Shown in pieces: positions 36,518 to 46,947 of a DNA stretch of 64,000 nucleotides (its first letter is position 1; the number at the start of each line of letters is the position of its first letter). A program made the position numbers and the translations under genes. The notes under the pieces were generated by a model. That model was given only the letters and a program-made list of their open reading frames with translations, did not search any database and was not told the origin of the DNA. Source of the DNA: Caballeronia sp. SBC1 (GTDB taxonomy: Bacteria; Pseudomonadota; Gammaproteobacteria; Burkholderiales; Burkholderiaceae); NCBI RefSeq assembly GCF_011493005.1, contig NZ_CP049156.1, positions 2,604,001-2,668,000 of the forward strand, given 5' to 3'.

Positions 36518-36955
36518 CTAACCGTTCACGAGCGGCTTGAGCGCCGCGACCAGCGCTTCCGGCAACGGCACCGGACGGCGCGTATCGCGATCGACATAGA
36601 CGTGCACAAAATGACCCTGCGCCGCGGGTTGCTCGGAACCCGCGCTGAAGATACCCACTTCGTAACGCACGCTCGTGGATCCGAGCCGCGTCACACGCAA
36701 ACCAGCATCGATACGTTCTGGAAACGCCAGCGAAGCGAAGTAGCTGCAATGCGTTTCCACCACGAGCCCAATCGTCTTGCCTGCTTCCAGATCGAGCGCA
36801 CCGTGCCGGATCAGATACTCATTCACCACGGTATCGAAGTAGCTGTAATACACCACGTTGTTCACGTGGCCGTAGAGATCGTTATCGGACCAGCGCGTAT
36901 TGATCGAAAGGAAATGCGGATAATCCGCGCGCGTCGTTGGAACAGGGCGGCACAT
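36518..36955 (-). CDS. Acyl-CoA thioesterase, 4HBT hot-dog family
   Basis: 145 residues. RWSDNDLYGHVNNVVYYSYF is the 4-hydroxybenzoyl-CoA thioesterase / YbgC-type active-site region, with Asp and His-Val-Asn-Asn. The rest fits one hot-dog fold (YFASLAFPERIDAGLRVTRL). Hydrolyses acyl-CoA esters; substrate unknown. It lies three bases after the alcohol dehydrogenase and eight before the LivH-like permease, so it is in the same operon and probably serves the same substrate. Confidence 0.87.
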   Translation of the reverse strand: MCRPVPTTRADYPHFLSINTRWSDNDLYGHVNNVVYYSYFDTVVNEYLIRHGALDLEAGKTIGLVVETHCSYFASLAFPERIDAGLRVTRLGSTSVRYEVGIFSAGSEQPAAQGHFVHVYVDRDTRRPVPLPEALVAALKPLVNG

Positions 36956-36958
36956 GAA

Positions 36959-38113
36959 TCAGAACGACTCCTGCAGCATCCGCCGATAATCGTCCGCACT
37001 CGCTTCACGCGGATTGGTCTTGTGACAATGATCGGCGAGCGCGCCCTTGACCACCTTGTCGAACATGTCTTGCTCAACGCCCATTTGCGACAGGCGTGTT
37101 GGCAGGCCGAGGCGCTCGGTCATGTCATGAACAGCTTGAGCGATATCGGCATTAGCGGCGAGATTCATCACGCGGCGCATCCGTGCAAAACGCTTGTCGG
37201 CCACCACGCTCGGCGCGCTTTCGTTGAAGCGCAGCACGGCCGGCAAAACGACCGCATTCAGCGTGCCGTGATGCAGCCCGGTCCGTCCGTTGACGACCAG
37301 TCCGCCCAGCGGATGCGAGAGCGAATGCACGCAGCCCAGACCCTTCTGGAACGCCATGGCGCCCTGCATCGACGCGCTCATCATGTTCAGACGCGCATCG
37401 CGATCCTGGCCGTCGTGCGTCGCCCGTTCGATGCATGCCCACGCGCGCTCCAGCCCATCCAGCGCGATGCCATCCGCAGGCGGATTGAACGCCGGCGCAA
37501 GAAATGTTTCGATGCAATGCGCGATCGCGTCCATGCCCGTTGCAGCGGTGAGCATGGGCGGCAAACCCAGCGTCAGCGAGGGATCGCAAACCGCCGACTT
37601 GGGCAGCAGATGCCACGAGTGAAAGCCGAGTTTGCGGCCGTCGTCGAGAATGACGATCGCCCCGCGCGCCACTTCGCTGCCGGTGCCCGAGGTGGTCGGA
37701 ACAGCAATCAGCGGGGCCGCCTCAGCGGTGATCTTGTTGCTGCCGCCTTCTATGGTCGCGTATTCCGTCAGCGTGCCCGGATGAGTCGCCATAATCGCGA
37801 CGCCCTTCGCCAGATCGATGGATGAACCACCGCCCACTGCGATCAGGCCATCACAGCCTTCGCTTTTGTACAGCGCGGCGGCTTTCATCACCATCGCTTC
37901 GGTGGGATTCGACGGGGTTTCATCGAAGATGGGAACAGCGCCCGCATCCAGGTTCAGCGCCTGGACGGTTTGCGACACCAGCCCCGCAGCCAGGACGCCT
38001 TTGTCCGTGATGATCAGCGGCCGCTTGATGCCGACGCGCGTGCATTCGCTGTCGAGCATAGCGAGCGCGTCGTAACCGAGGTGGATGTGGGTGACGTAGA
38101 AAATGAAGGCCAT
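36959..38113 (-). CDS. Iron-containing alcohol dehydrogenase
   Basis: 384 residues, group III metal-dependent alcohol dehydrogenase. GGGSSIDLAKG is the NAD(P) loop, TTSGTGSEV follows, and GMDAIAHCIE, SLSHPLGG and GLHHGTLNA carry the Asp and three His metal ligands. First gene of the operon that continues with the thioesterase and ABC genes. The joint context suggests oxidation and uptake of a short hydroxy or keto compound (inference). No strong ribosome site precedes ATG 38113. Confidence 0.92.
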   Translation of the reverse strand: MAFIFYVTHIHLGYDALAMLDSECTRVGIKRPLIITDKGVLAAGLVSQTVQALNLDAGAVPIFDETPSNPTEAMVMKAAALYKSEGCDGLIAVGGGSSIDLAKGVAIMATHPGTLTEYATIEGGSNKITAEAAPLIAVPTTSGTGSEVARGAIVILDDGRKLGFHSWHLLPKSAVCDPSLTLGLPPMLTAATGMDAIAHCIETFLAPAFNPPADGIALDGLERAWACIERATHDGQDRDARLNMMSASMQGAMAFQKGLGCVHSLSHPLGGLVVNGRTGLHHGTLNAVVLPAVLRFNESAPSVVADKRFARMRRVMNLAANADIAQAVHDMTERLGLPTRLSQMGVEQDMFDKVVKGALADHCHKTNPREASADDYRRMLQESF

Positions 38114-38212
38114 GACGTGTGTCCGCGGTTGAGTGAGGCGTCTGGCATGTTAGGAGTCCGGCGGGAGTCCGTCAATCCGCGCGGACGCCATGTAGTCCGG
38201 GTGTTGCGCGTG

Positions 38213-38743
38213 CTACTGCCCCGGGCGGTCCACATACTCCACGGCCAGGCCGCGCCGACGCATCCATTCCGCCACGGCATGGCCGGTTCCCGCGCGCCAG
38301 GGCCTGAGCTTCGCGGGCTCGACCAGACGGTATTCAAGCAATTCCGGCGACAGGTTGATTGTCCCGTTCGCCTTCACGTGGTACGCGATAATCAGTTCGT
38401 TCTTGCGGATGAATTCGTAGACGCCGACCAGTTCCACCGACTGCGCGACCAGCGACGTTTCCTCCAGCACTTCCCGCGCGATGCCCTCTTCGGGCGTCTC
38501 GCCGTTCTCGAGAAAGCCAGTGATCAGCGCGAACATGCCCTCGACCCACGCCGCGTTGCGCGCGAGCAGGATCTTGCCCTCGTACTCCACGATCGCCGCG
38601 ACCACCGGCAGCGGATTATTCCAGTGCACGAAGCCGCATTCCGGGTCCGGACACGCGAGTCGCACGCGTCCGCCTTCGTGGCTTGCATCGGTGCGTTCGA
38701 CCAGCTTGTTGGCATCGCGTGGACAGAAATGGTATTCGATCAT
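38213..38743 (-). CDS. Nudix hydrolase with zinc ribbon
   Basis: 176 residues. FCPRDANKL and CPDPECGFVHW are the two halves of a zinc ribbon (residues 7-40) as in NudC-like NADH pyrophosphatases. The Nudix box is GFLENGETPEEGIAREVLEE followed by T, fitting GX5EX7REUXEEXGU except for the last Gly. Hydrolyses a nucleoside diphosphate derivative such as NADH; not long enough to be full NudC. Confidence 0.88.
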   Translation of the reverse strand: MIEYHFCPRDANKLVERTDASHEGGRVRLACPDPECGFVHWNNPLPVVAAIVEYEGKILLARNAAWVEGMFALITGFLENGETPEEGIAREVLEETSLVAQSVELVGVYEFIRKNELIIAYHVKANGTINLSPELLEYRLVEPAKLRPWRAGTGHAVAEWMRRRGLAVEYVDRPGQ

Positions 38744-38779
38744 GGTCTGAGGTCAGAGGATCTAAAAAGGTCGGTGGGG

Positions 38780-39814
38780 TCAGCGTGGAGCGCACAGTGC
38801 GCGGATCTCGGCGGCGAACTGCTCCACCGTTTCCGGCAGCGTGTCCCACGCACACATCAGCCGGCAGCCACCCGAGCCGATGAACTGATAAAACTTCCAG
38901 CCCTTGTTGCGCAGCGCTTGCGCAACAGCCGGCGGCAGCTCGGCGAACACCGCGTTCCCCTGCGGCTTGAACATCACCTTCACGCCTTCTATGCCTTCCA
39001 GCCGCTCGGCCATCAATTGCGCCATTGCGTTCGCATGGCGCGCGTTGCGTAGCCAGACATCGTTATTGAGCAGACCGAGCCAAGGCGCCGAGATAAACCG
39101 CATCTTCGACGCCAACTGCCCCGCCTGTTTCAACCGATACGCAAAATCGACGGCCAGCGCCTTATCGAAGAAAATCACTGCCTCGCCGACCGGCAGGCCG
39201 TTCTTCGTGCCGCCGAAACACAGCACGTCGACGCCTGCGCGCCAAGTGATCTCCGACGGATGCACGTCCAGCGAAGCGACCGCGTTCGCAAACCGCGCGC
39301 CGTCCATGTGCACCTTCAGATGGCGGCGCTTCGCGATCGCCGCGATTGCGCGGATTTCTTCCACGCTGTAGACGGTGCCCACTTCCGTGGACTGCGTCAG
39401 CGTGACGACCTTGGGCTTGGGATAGTGAATGTCGGCGCGACGTGTGACGATGGCTTCAATAGCATCCGGCGTAAGCTTGCCGTCCACGCCTGACGCCGTC
39501 AGCAATTTGGAGCCGCCCGAGAAGAATTCAGGGCCGCCGCATTCATCGGTTTCGATGTGAGCGAGCTCGTGGCAGATCACCGAGTGATACGACTGACAAA
39601 GCGATGCGAGCGCCAGTGAATTGGCCGCTGTGCCGTTGAACACGAAGAAGACTTCGCAGTCGGTCTGGAACAGGTCGCGAATGCGGTCGCACACGCCTTG
39701 GGTCCAGGAATCGTCCCCGTAGGCCGGCTCGTGGCCGCTGTTGTTAGCTTCGATGAGCGCGGCGAGCGCTTCGGGGCAGATGCCGGCGTAGTTGTCGGAG
39801 GCAAAATGTTGCAT
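38780..39814 (-). CDS. ltaE: Threonine aldolase family, PLP enzyme
   Basis: 344 residues from ATG 39814. FASDNYAGICPEALAAL opens the protein, then VFFVFNGTAANSLAL, DECGGPEFFSGGSKL, HMDGARFANAVA with the PLP-binding Asp, and CFGGTKNGLPVGEAV with the Schiff-base Lys. Cleaves L-threonine (and allo-threonine) to glycine and acetaldehyde. The in-frame upstream start at 39850 is proline-rich and was not used. Single gene, 36 bases from the Nudix gene. Confidence 0.9.
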   Translation of the reverse strand: MQHFASDNYAGICPEALAALIEANNSGHEPAYGDDSWTQGVCDRIRDLFQTDCEVFFVFNGTAANSLALASLCQSYHSVICHELAHIETDECGGPEFFSGGSKLLTASGVDGKLTPDAIEAIVTRRADIHYPKPKVVTLTQSTEVGTVYSVEEIRAIAAIAKRRHLKVHMDGARFANAVASLDVHPSEITWRAGVDVLCFGGTKNGLPVGEAVIFFDKALAVDFAYRLKQAGQLASKMRFISAPWLGLLNNDVWLRNARHANAMAQLMAERLEGIEGVKVMFKPQGNAVFAELPPAVAQALRNKGWKFYQFIGSGGCRLMCAWDTLPETVEQFAAEIRALCAPR

Positions 39815-39941
39815 GCGGTCAGGGAGCGAGGGCGGTGGTGAGCGTGGCAATCATTTTAGCGTTTCGTACGTGAATACGCGGAGACGCCGATAACTACCAT
39901 GCCTTTACGTTTTTCATCCTGCCCGCTGACCGCTTGCGGTT

Positions 39942-40178
39942 TTACTTTCCGGCGGGTTGGTTAGATGCCGCTGCCTGCTGTGCCTTCTTATCTTTCTTGT
40001 TCGCTTCGTGATGGCCGATCGCGCAGCCGCCTGCTGCGCCCACTGCTCCATGCTTGCCTGCCATGTGGCCCGCCACGCCGCCTACTGCCGCACCTTCCAG
40101 GCATCCTTTGGCATAGACGGCACCCGTGGCGAAAAACATCGAGGAAGCGGCGACGAGTGTGACGAGTGTTCGATTCAT
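39942..40178 (-). CDS. Small secreted glycine-zipper protein
   Basis: 78 residues. A signal peptide (LVTLVAASSMFFATGAVYA) is followed by a glycine-rich segment, GAAVGGVAGHMAGKHGAVGA, and a lysine-rich tail (ANKKDKKAQQAA). Glycine zippers of this type occur in small outer-membrane or periplasmic proteins of unknown function. AAGGA about nine bases before ATG 40178 sets the start. Confidence 0.7.
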   Translation of the reverse strand: MNRTLVTLVAASSMFFATGAVYAKGCLEGAAVGGVAGHMAGKHGAVGAAGGCAIGHHEANKKDKKAQQAAASNQPAGK

Positions 40179-40487
40179 GAGACGAGTTCCTTTTAAAGTC
40201 CAGACGCAGAGCTTCGTGCCTGCGCTAACCATACAAGGGCAAGCCGCGTACCTGTCAGTTTGCTTGCTATTTTGACGGGTGATGTCAGGTTGACATGAGC
40301 CGGTTCCTGCAGATCATGAGGACCTTACCGACAAGGCAACCGCGCCGGAACGGCCACGGCCTTTGTGATGACATTTTTCCTCTTCAGCGCGAAGATAAGA
40401 CATCCTTCGCAGACGCAAAAAAGCCCGTTCTGTCGTAACTTCAGAACGGGCTTTTTCAAACGGCTGAAGCGGCTGAAAGCCGAACGC
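40179..40487. other. Intergenic region before alaS 3' end
   Basis: About 310 bases. It holds the upstream region of the small secreted protein gene and the terminator of alaS at its right end; no further gene is seen. Confidence 0.5.
40419..40454. terminator. alaS terminator, bidirectional
   Basis: AAAGCCCGTTCTG and CAGAACGGGCTTT pair over 13 bases with a 9-base loop; U-tracts are present on both strands. It lies about 33 bases past the alaS stop. Confidence 0.9.
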
Positions 40488-43112
40488 TTAGATTTTTCCC
40501 TTCACCCAGTCATTCACGCCGGCCAGTGCTGCAGCCAGGTTTTCCGGCTCGGTGCCGCCCGCTTGCGCCATATCCGGCCGTCCGCCGCCCTTGCCGCCAA
40601 CTTGCTGCGCGACGAAGTTCACCAGATCACCCGCTTTGACCTTCTTCGATGCTTCCGTCGTCACGCCCGCAATCAGGCTGACCTTGTCGCCATCGACGGC
40701 AGCCAGAACGATAGCTGCGTTCTTCAGCTTGTCCTTCAATTTATCGACGGTTTCGCGCAGTGTCTTGCTATCAGCGCCCGGCAATTGCGCCGCCAGCACA
40801 AACACGCCGCCGATCTCAACCGCCTGCGATACGAGTTCGTCTCCCTGACTGGAAGCCAACTTCGACTTCAGCGCGCCGAGTTCCTTTTCCAGCGCCTTCA
40901 CGTGCTCCTGAACCTGCGTGATGCGCTGCGTGAGCTCGGACGGCTGCGCCTTCAGCGCGGCTGACGCCGCATTGATCCGTGCATCGAGTTCCTGAACGAA
41001 GCGCACGGCGTTATCGCCGGTGATTGCTTCCACGCGACGAATCCCGGCAGCCACGCCGCCTTCCATCACGATCTTGAACAAGCCGATGTCGCCCGTGCGA
41101 TGCACGTGCGTGCCGCCGCAAAGTTCGCGCGAGAAACCGAGGTCGAGCACGCGCACTTCGTCGCCGTATTTTTCGCCGAACAGCGCCATTGCGCCGCCCT
41201 TCACGGCTTCGTCGTACGGCATGACGCGCACGATGCCCGGCGCGTTTGCCAGCACTTCCGCATTGACGATTTCTTCCACGCGACGAATCTGCTCGTCGGT
41301 CATGGGTGTGTTGTGCGCGAAGTCGAAGCGGGTCTTGTCAGGGTCGACGAGCGAACCCTTTTGCTGCACGTGGCTGCCGAGCACTTCGCGCAGCGCCTTG
41401 TGCATCAAGTGCGTGGCCGAGTGATTGCGGGCGGTGCGAACACGGCGAACGGTATCAATTTCCGCCTTCACCACGTCGCCTACCTTCAGCGTGCCCTGCT
41501 CGACCGTGCCGTGATGACCAACAACGTCGGACTGGACCTTGAGGGTATCGGCGACCGCGAAGCGCACCGCGGCGTTCGCGAGCACACCCTGATCGCCCGC
41601 CTGACCACCCGATTCTGCATAGAACGGCGTGTGATCGAGCACGACGACCGCCTGCTGGCCGACCTGCGCCTCTTTCGCCGATGCACCATCAACGTACACG
41701 GCGATGATTTTGGCGTCGTCGAAAATTTCGTTTTCGTAGCCGTGGAACGTGGTTTTGGCGCCAGCGTAGTCAAGCCCTTGCGCCGACTTGAACTTGCCGG
41801 CCGAGCGAGCCTGTTCGCGTTGACGTGCCATGGCTTCGTCGAACGCGGCTTCGTCGACCGTGATGCCGCGCTCGCGGCAAACGTCGGCGGTCAGGTCCAG
41901 CGGGAAGCCGAATGTGTCGTGGAGTTTGAACGCGAGTTCGCCGTCCAGTTGCTTCGAGCCCTTGGCGTCGAGCGCGGCGAGTTCGGTTTCAAGCATCGAC
42001 ATGCCGTGTTCGATTGTCTCGAAGAAACGTTCTTCTTCCTGCCGCAGGACGTCCGTTACGCGGGTTTGCGCGTCCTTGAGTTCCGGGTAGGCCGAGCCCA
42101 TTTCCTCGACCAGATCGGCCACGAGCTTATGGAAAAACGCGCCCTTGCGGCCAAGTTTGTAGCCGTGACGGATGGCGCGGCGCACGATCCGGCGCAGCAC
42201 ATAACCGCGGCCTTCGTTGCCGGGAATCACACCGTCGACGATCAGGAACGAGCATGCGCGAATATGGTCCGCGATCACCTTCAGCGAATTATTGGTGAGG
42301 TCCGCCGTGTTCGTTTCACGGGCGGCAGCCTTGATCAGCGTCTGGAACAGGTCGATTTCGTAGTTGCTGTGCACATGCTGGAGCACGGCGGCGAGGCGCT
42401 CGAGGCCCATGCCAGTGTCCACGCTCTGCTTGGGCAGCTTCGTCATGTTGCCCTGGACGTCGCGATTGAACTGCATGAACACGAGATTCCAGATCTCGAT
42501 GAAGCGGTCGCCGTCCTCTTCCGGGGATCCCGGCGGGCCGCCCCACACGTCCGGGCCGTGATCGTAGAACACTTCCGAGCACGGGCCGCACGGGCCGGTG
42601 TCGCCCATGGTCCAGAAGTTATCCGATGCGTAGCGTGCGCCCTTGTTGTCGCCGATGCGGATGATCCGTTCCTTCGGCACGCCGATTTCGTTTTCCCAGA
42701 TGGCGAACGCTTCGTCGTCTTCCTGGTAGACCGTAACCGTGAGTTTGTCGGCGGGCAGGCCGTAGACCTTGGTGAGCAGTTCCCAGCAGTAGTGGATTGC
42801 GTCGCGCTTGAAATAGTCGCCGAACGAGAAGTTGCCCAGCATTTCGAAGAACGTGTGATGGCGGGCCGTGTAGCCGACGTTTTCTAGGTCGTTGTGCTTG
42901 CCGCCTGCGCGCACGCTGCGCTGCGAGGTCGTGGCGCGCGAATACGGGCGGCTCTCGGTTCCAAGGAAGACGTCCTTGAACTGGACCATGCCGGAGTTCA
43001 CGAAGAGCAGCGTGGGATCGTTGCCCGGCACGAGGCTGGACGAGCGCACGATCGTGTGGCCCTTCGATTCAAAGAACTTGAGGAATTTCTCGCGGATGTC
43101 GGCGGCTTTCAT
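40488..43112 (-). CDS. alaS: Alanyl-tRNA synthetase
   Basis: 874 residues. [16 protein letters not shown] and [16 protein letters not shown] open the class II catalytic core. The editing domain has [17 protein letters not shown] (about residue 563) and [17 protein letters not shown] (about 667), with the zinc-binding His and Cys residues. A coiled coil and the C-Ala domain with [11 protein letters not shown] end the protein. Charges tRNA-Ala and removes Ser and Gly mischarges. Confidence 0.97.
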   Translation of the reverse strand: MKAADIREKFLKFFESKGHTIVRSSSLVPGNDPTLLFVNSGMVQFKDVFLGTESRPYSRATTSQRSVRAGGKHNDLENVGYTARHHTFFEMLGNFSFGDYFKRDAIHYCWELLTKVYGLPADKLTVTVYQEDDEAFAIWENEIGVPKERIIRIGDNKGARYASDNFWTMGDTGPCGPCSEVFYDHGPDVWGGPPGSPEEDGDRFIEIWNLVFMQFNRDVQGNMTKLPKQSVDTGMGLERLAAVLQHVHSNYEIDLFQTLIKAAARETNTADLTNNSLKVIADHIRACSFLIVDGVIPGNEGRGYVLRRIVRRAIRHGYKLGRKGAFFHKLVADLVEEMGSAYPELKDAQTRVTDVLRQEEERFFETIEHGMSMLETELAALDAKGSKQLDGELAFKLHDTFGFPLDLTADVCRERGITVDEAAFDEAMARQREQARSAGKFKSAQGLDYAGAKTTFHGYENEIFDDAKIIAVYVDGASAKEAQVGQQAVVVLDHTPFYAESGGQAGDQGVLANAAVRFAVADTLKVQSDVVGHHGTVEQGTLKVGDVVKAEIDTVRRVRTARNHSATHLMHKALREVLGSHVQQKGSLVDPDKTRFDFAHNTPMTDEQIRRVEEIVNAEVLANAPGIVRVMPYDEAVKGGAMALFGEKYGDEVRVLDLGFSRELCGGTHVHRTGDIGLFKIVMEGGVAAGIRRVEAITGDNAVRFVQELDARINAASAALKAQPSELTQRITQVQEHVKALEKELGALKSKLASSQGDELVSQAVEIGGVFVLAAQLPGADSKTLRETVDKLKDKLKNAAIVLAAVDGDKVSLIAGVTTEASKKVKAGDLVNFVAQQVGGKGGGRPDMAQAGGTEPENLAAALAGVNDWVKGKI

Positions 43113-43411
43113 GGCGTGCGGGTCTGCTGTTTTGTACGGCGGGGGCGCGAATTGATACGCTGCGCGCGCCGCCGGGAGCCAGATTGAGGATCAACGATTA
43201 TACGGGAACGTATAACGTCCGGCGCCCAGCCACGAAGAAGGCCAGCGACGCTAGAGCTCTCTCTACCAAAGTCCTTTTCTCAAATTAAAAAAATCGAGCA
43301 ACCGAATCACAATTTGTTGGGGGGTCTGGATCCGTTTTCCACGAAAGTTAGAGATGAAGAAATTACAGCGCAAGTTGAGAGTCTTGAGAATTGTTTGGCT
43401 CGGAGGAAACG
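43113..43411. other. AT-richer gap upstream of alaS
   Basis: About 300 bases. The left part is the alaS upstream region. From about 43270 the composition is visibly AT-richer (AAATTAAAAAAATCGAG) than anything nearby. A very short open frame (ATG 43354, 34 codons) overlaps the next candidate ORF. Confidence 0.4.
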
Positions 43412-43582
43412 TTGCCGTACAAAAAGGCTGGAGCGACCGACCAGCAGCTACGTGAGACCATTCAGCTTATCTCGGCTAATACGAGGAAATCAGAGGTTGT
43501 GTCGGAATACGCGTCATACTTTCGCGAGCAACTGCAAAAGCTGGCGACGATCCCCTGGCCTTCGTATTCCCGCTCCGATTGA
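43412..43582 (+). CDS. Possible small protein, 56 aa, TTG start
   Basis: 56 codons from TTG 43412, preceded by GGAGG at five bases, which is the main support. The peptide is charged and largely helical (TDQQLRETIQLISANTRKSE, then VVSEYASYFREQLQKL). No family recognised. It lies in the AT-richer patch and may be the remnant of a transferred segment rather than a working gene. Confidence 0.35.
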   Translation: MPYKKAGATDQQLRETIQLISANTRKSEVVSEYASYFREQLQKLATIPWPSYSRSD

Positions 43583-43607
43583 CAAGGTCTGCACATATTT
43601 GGGCGCT

Positions 43608-43826
43608 CTATCGCACCCCCGCGCCGATCAGCCCGCCCGCCGCCGCACCCGCCACCGTCCCGAGCGGACCGCCGGTCAGCACATAACCCAAGGCCCCGCC
43701 GGCAGCCGCCCCAATACCCGCGTGCGCCTGCGTACGGTTCATCGCGCAGGCCGAAAGCGACGCGATAAACACACCCATTGCCGCGAACCGTGCAACTTGA
43801 TAAGAAACCTGTGTGATCTTGTTCAT
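43608..43826 (-). CDS. Small glycine-zipper lipoprotein
   Basis: 72 residues. A lipoprotein signal ends in the lipobox SLSAC (Cys near 28), followed by a double glycine zipper (GIGAAAGGALGYVLTGGP and AGAAAGGLIGAG). Resembles OsmB / 17-kDa-antigen zippers that sit in the outer membrane. AAGGAC about nine bases before ATG 43826 sets the start; an in-frame start at 43862 is less well placed. Confidence 0.75.
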   Translation of the reverse strand: MNKITQVSYQVARFAAMGVFIASLSACAMNRTQAHAGIGAAAGGALGYVLTGGPLGTVAGAAAGGLIGAGVR

Positions 43827-44179
43827 GATGAGATTGTCCTTTTTGTCCTCAATACCGCTCACACCCCGAACCTTTCAATTTCATTATTTCGGAACGCGAG
43901 GCTATCTTAAAATCCTCCCATCAATGCCGACAATTCGATTTACGTCCCGTTACGCTCGATACATCCAGTATTGAAAACGCCATGGCCTGGTAACAAGCAA
44001 GCGCGCAACAACCGCGCGCGGCTCGCGGTGTCGCAGCCACGCTGCACATCGCGGCAAAATCCTGGCCTGCGCTGTCCTGACCCTCTCGCTAAGGTAGAAT
44101 CGAAAGACCAGATACGTCTTACCGAACGCAAGCCGCAGGTCTTCAACGCTAGCGCCCTCGTCCGCTCTCTCTTTCTCGC
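43827..44179. other. Divergent gap, lipoprotein / glnS
   Basis: About 350 bases. A TAGAAT -10-like element at 44095-44100 could serve glnS, without a good -35. An open frame at 43971-44183 has no ribosome site and was not called. Confidence 0.4.
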
Positions 44180-45889
44180 ATGAACACCGATCGCAACGAC
44201 GCCCCGGCGGTAAACAATTTCATCCGCAATATCATTGACGAAGACAATCGCAACGACAAATGGTCGCAGCGGGTCGAAACACGTTTTCCGCCCGAGCCGA
44301 ACGGCTATCTGCACATTGGCCATGCGAAGAGCATTTGCGTCAATTTCGGCATCGCGCGTGATTACGGCGGCGTCTGCCACCTTCGTTTCGACGATACGAA
44401 CCCGGAAAAGGAAAGCGTCGAATACGTCGACTCCATCATTGACGCGGTCAAGTGGCTCGGCTTCGACTGGAATAAAGACGGCACCGAACACCTGTACTTC
44501 GCCAGCGACTACTACGACAAGCTCTACGAATTCGCCGAGTTGCTGATCGAACGCGGCCAGGCTTATGTCGACAGCCAATCGGCCGAAGAGATGCGCGCGA
44601 CGCGTGGCTCAGCCCAGGAGCCAGGCAAGAATTCACCGTTCCGCGACCGCAAGCCGGAAGAGAACCTGGACCTGTTCCGCCGCATGAAAGCGGGCGAGTT
44701 CAAGGAAGGCGAGCACGTGTTGCGCGCGAAGATAGACATGGCGTCGCCGAATTTCAACATGCGCGACCCGGTCATCTACCGGATTCGCTTTGCGCATCAT
44801 TACCGTACCGGCGACACATGGTGCATCTACCCCATGTACGACTACACGCACTGTGTATCGGACGCGCTCGAAAACATCACGCATTCGCTGTGTACCCTCG
44901 AGTTTGAAGATCACCGTCCGCTGTATGACTGGTTCCTGAATCAACTCGCCGATGACGGCAAGTTCACCCGTCCGCTGCCGCAGCAAATCGAGTTCTCCCG
45001 CCTGAACCTCACGTACGCGATCACCAGCAAACGCAAGCTGCTTCAACTCGTGACGGAAAATCACGTCGACGGCTGGGACGACCCGCGCATGCCGACTATT
45101 GTTGGCGTGCGGCGTCGGGGCTTCACGCCGGAAAGCATCCGGCTCATGTGCGACCGCGTGGCGGTGACGAAGGTGGATTCGTGGATCGACATGAGCGTGC
45201 TGGAAGGCGCATTGCGCGACGATCTCGACGAAAAGGCGCCCCGTGCAATCGCGGTGCTCGACCCGCTGAAACTGATCATCGACAACTATCCGGAAGGCAC
45301 GAGCGAAGCTTGCAGCGCGCCCGTTCATCCGCATCATCCTGAGCGCGGCACGCGCGAATTTCCGTTTTCCAGGGAATTGTGGATCGAGCGCGAGGACTTC
45401 CAGGAAGTACCGAAGAAAGGCTATTTCCGTTTGTTCCCGGGCAACAAGGTGCGGCTGAAGTACGGCTTCGTCGTGGAATGCACCGGGGCAGATAAGGATG
45501 AGCACGGCAACATCACAGCCGTGCATTGCACGTATTTCCCCGACAGCAAGTCCGGCACGGAAGGCGCAAACGGCTACAAGGTCAAGGGCACCATTCACTG
45601 GGTCAGCGCAGAAGGCGCGTACGAAGCCGAAGTACGGATCTACGACCGCCTCTTCAAAGAGCCGCAACCAGGAGCCGGCGGCGCGGAATTTCTTGACGCG
45701 CTGAACCCGGACTCGAAGCGCATCGTGCGCGCTTATCTCGAACCGGGCGCACGTCAGGCAGACGCCGAAGATCGCTATCAGTTCGAACGCCACGGCTATT
45801 TCGTCGCCGACCGTAATGATTCGAAACCCGGCATGCCGGTGTTCAATCGCATCGTCAGCCTGCGCGATAGCTGGACCAAGCCGGCTTAA
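44180..45889 (+). CDS. glnS: Glutaminyl-tRNA synthetase
   Basis: 569 residues. [16 protein letters not shown] is the HIGH motif (about 37-52), [11 protein letters not shown] follows, and ITSKRKLL is the KMSKS equivalent. [17 protein letters not shown] belongs to the anticodon-side core. The C-terminal beta-barrel has [12 protein letters not shown]. Charges tRNA-Gln directly. Single gene; a periplasmic binding protein gene follows about 50 bases later. Confidence 0.97.
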   Translation: MNTDRNDAPAVNNFIRNIIDEDNRNDKWSQRVETRFPPEPNGYLHIGHAKSICVNFGIARDYGGVCHLRFDDTNPEKESVEYVDSIIDAVKWLGFDWNKDGTEHLYFASDYYDKLYEFAELLIERGQAYVDSQSAEEMRATRGSAQEPGKNSPFRDRKPEENLDLFRRMKAGEFKEGEHVLRAKIDMASPNFNMRDPVIYRIRFAHHYRTGDTWCIYPMYDYTHCVSDALENITHSLCTLEFEDHRPLYDWFLNQLADDGKFTRPLPQQIEFSRLNLTYAITSKRKLLQLVTENHVDGWDDPRMPTIVGVRRRGFTPESIRLMCDRVAVTKVDSWIDMSVLEGALRDDLDEKAPRAIAVLDPLKLIIDNYPEGTSEACSAPVHPHHPERGTREFPFSRELWIEREDFQEVPKKGYFRLFPGNKVRLKYGFVVECTGADKDEHGNITAVHCTYFPDSKSGTEGANGYKVKGTIHWVSAEGAYEAEVRIYDRLFKEPQPGAGGAEFLDALNPDSKRIVRAYLEPGARQADAEDRYQFERHGYFVADRNDSKPGMPVFNRIVSLRDSWTKPA

Positions 45890-45939
45890 AGTCATAGGCG
45901 CGTCCCGCCGGACGCTCGCACATTGTTGTGGGGGATGCT

Positions 45940-46893
45940 TTGCAACGCACCTTGCCAACGTCGTTCGTCCGCGCGTTGCACCTGTCACGCACGTCACCTG
46001 TGTCGTGCGCGTTTGCGCTGCTGATTGCGGCGCAAACTGCTTTCGCGGGCACAGTTGACCTGTCCTCGCCAACGTTACGCAAGATCGCCGAAAACAACAC
46101 CATAGTCCTCGGCGTGCGTGAGTCGTCGGTCCCGTTCTCCTATCTCGACGCGAATGGGCATCCGATGGGCTATTCACAAGCCATTGCGCTCAAGATCGTC
46201 GACGAAGTCCGGCTCCGCTTACAAACACCCCGGCTCGCCGTGAGCACGGTCGTCGTCACGTCGGCGAGCCGATTGTCGTATGTGGTGAATCACCAGATCG
46301 ACCTGGAGTGCGGGTCGACCGCGCATATTCGCGATCGCGACCAATTCGTCACGTTCTCGAACAGCTTCTTCAGCTACGGCATCCGGATGGTGGTGAAGCG
46401 CAAATCCGGCATCCGTAACTACGCCGATCTCGCCGGCAAAACGGTATCGACCACGGCGGGTACGTCCGATGAACAGCTGCTGCGGGAGCTGTCGCTAAAC
46501 CGGAAACTTGATCTGCGAATCGTCAGCGCGAAAGACCATGCGGAAGGTTTCGATGCTTTGAAAACCGGCCGCGCCGTGGCGTTCGTGATGGATGATCCGT
46601 TGCTGTACGGAAAGATAGCGCAGGAAGGTCCGGCCCAAAACGAGTACATGGTCACCGGCGACCCACTTGCGCACGAATCCTACGCGTGCATGATGCGCAA
46701 GGGCGATCCGGTCTTCAAGAAACTGGTCGATGACGTGATTGCCGGCATGGAGCGCTCAGGCGAAGCCGAAAGACTCTACGACCAGTGGTTCATGCAGGCC
46801 ATTCCCCCCGACAACATCAACTTGCGGTTCCCCCTGTCGCCAGAAATGAGAGCGCTGTTCGCCAATCCGAACGACCACGCCTCCGAAAACTAG
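45940..46893 (+). CDS. Amino-acid ABC transporter binding protein
   Basis: 317 residues from TTG 45940, with GGGGGAT about six bases upstream; GTG 45928 is the alternative. A signal peptide (FALLIAAQTAFA) precedes a polar-amino-acid binding fold: IVLGVRESSVPFSYLDANG, GYSQAIALKIVDEV, DLECGSTAHIRDR, GKTVSTTAGTSDEQLL. This is the GltI / glutamate-aspartate receptor group. No permease or ATPase is adjacent, so it is an orphan receptor here. Confidence 0.85.
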   Translation: MQRTLPTSFVRALHLSRTSPVSCAFALLIAAQTAFAGTVDLSSPTLRKIAENNTIVLGVRESSVPFSYLDANGHPMGYSQAIALKIVDEVRLRLQTPRLAVSTVVVTSASRLSYVVNHQIDLECGSTAHIRDRDQFVTFSNSFFSYGIRMVVKRKSGIRNYADLAGKTVSTTAGTSDEQLLRELSLNRKLDLRIVSAKDHAEGFDALKTGRAVAFVMDDPLLYGKIAQEGPAQNEYMVTGDPLAHESYACMMRKGDPVFKKLVDDVIAGMERSGEAERLYDQWFMQAIPPDNINLRFPLSPEMRALFANPNDHASEN

Positions 46894-46947
46894 CAGCGAC
46901 CAGCGCAGATCACCGGTGCCCCACGGCGCAGGCCAAAGCCTTTCGGC

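Noticed and set aside
41100..42887. 595-residue plus-strand open frame opposite alaS
   Set aside because: Long antisense frames are expected at this GC; the protein has no family features and alaS is certain.
43971..44183. 70-residue open frame before glnS
   Set aside because: No ribosome site, basic low-complexity protein, and it overlaps the glnS start.
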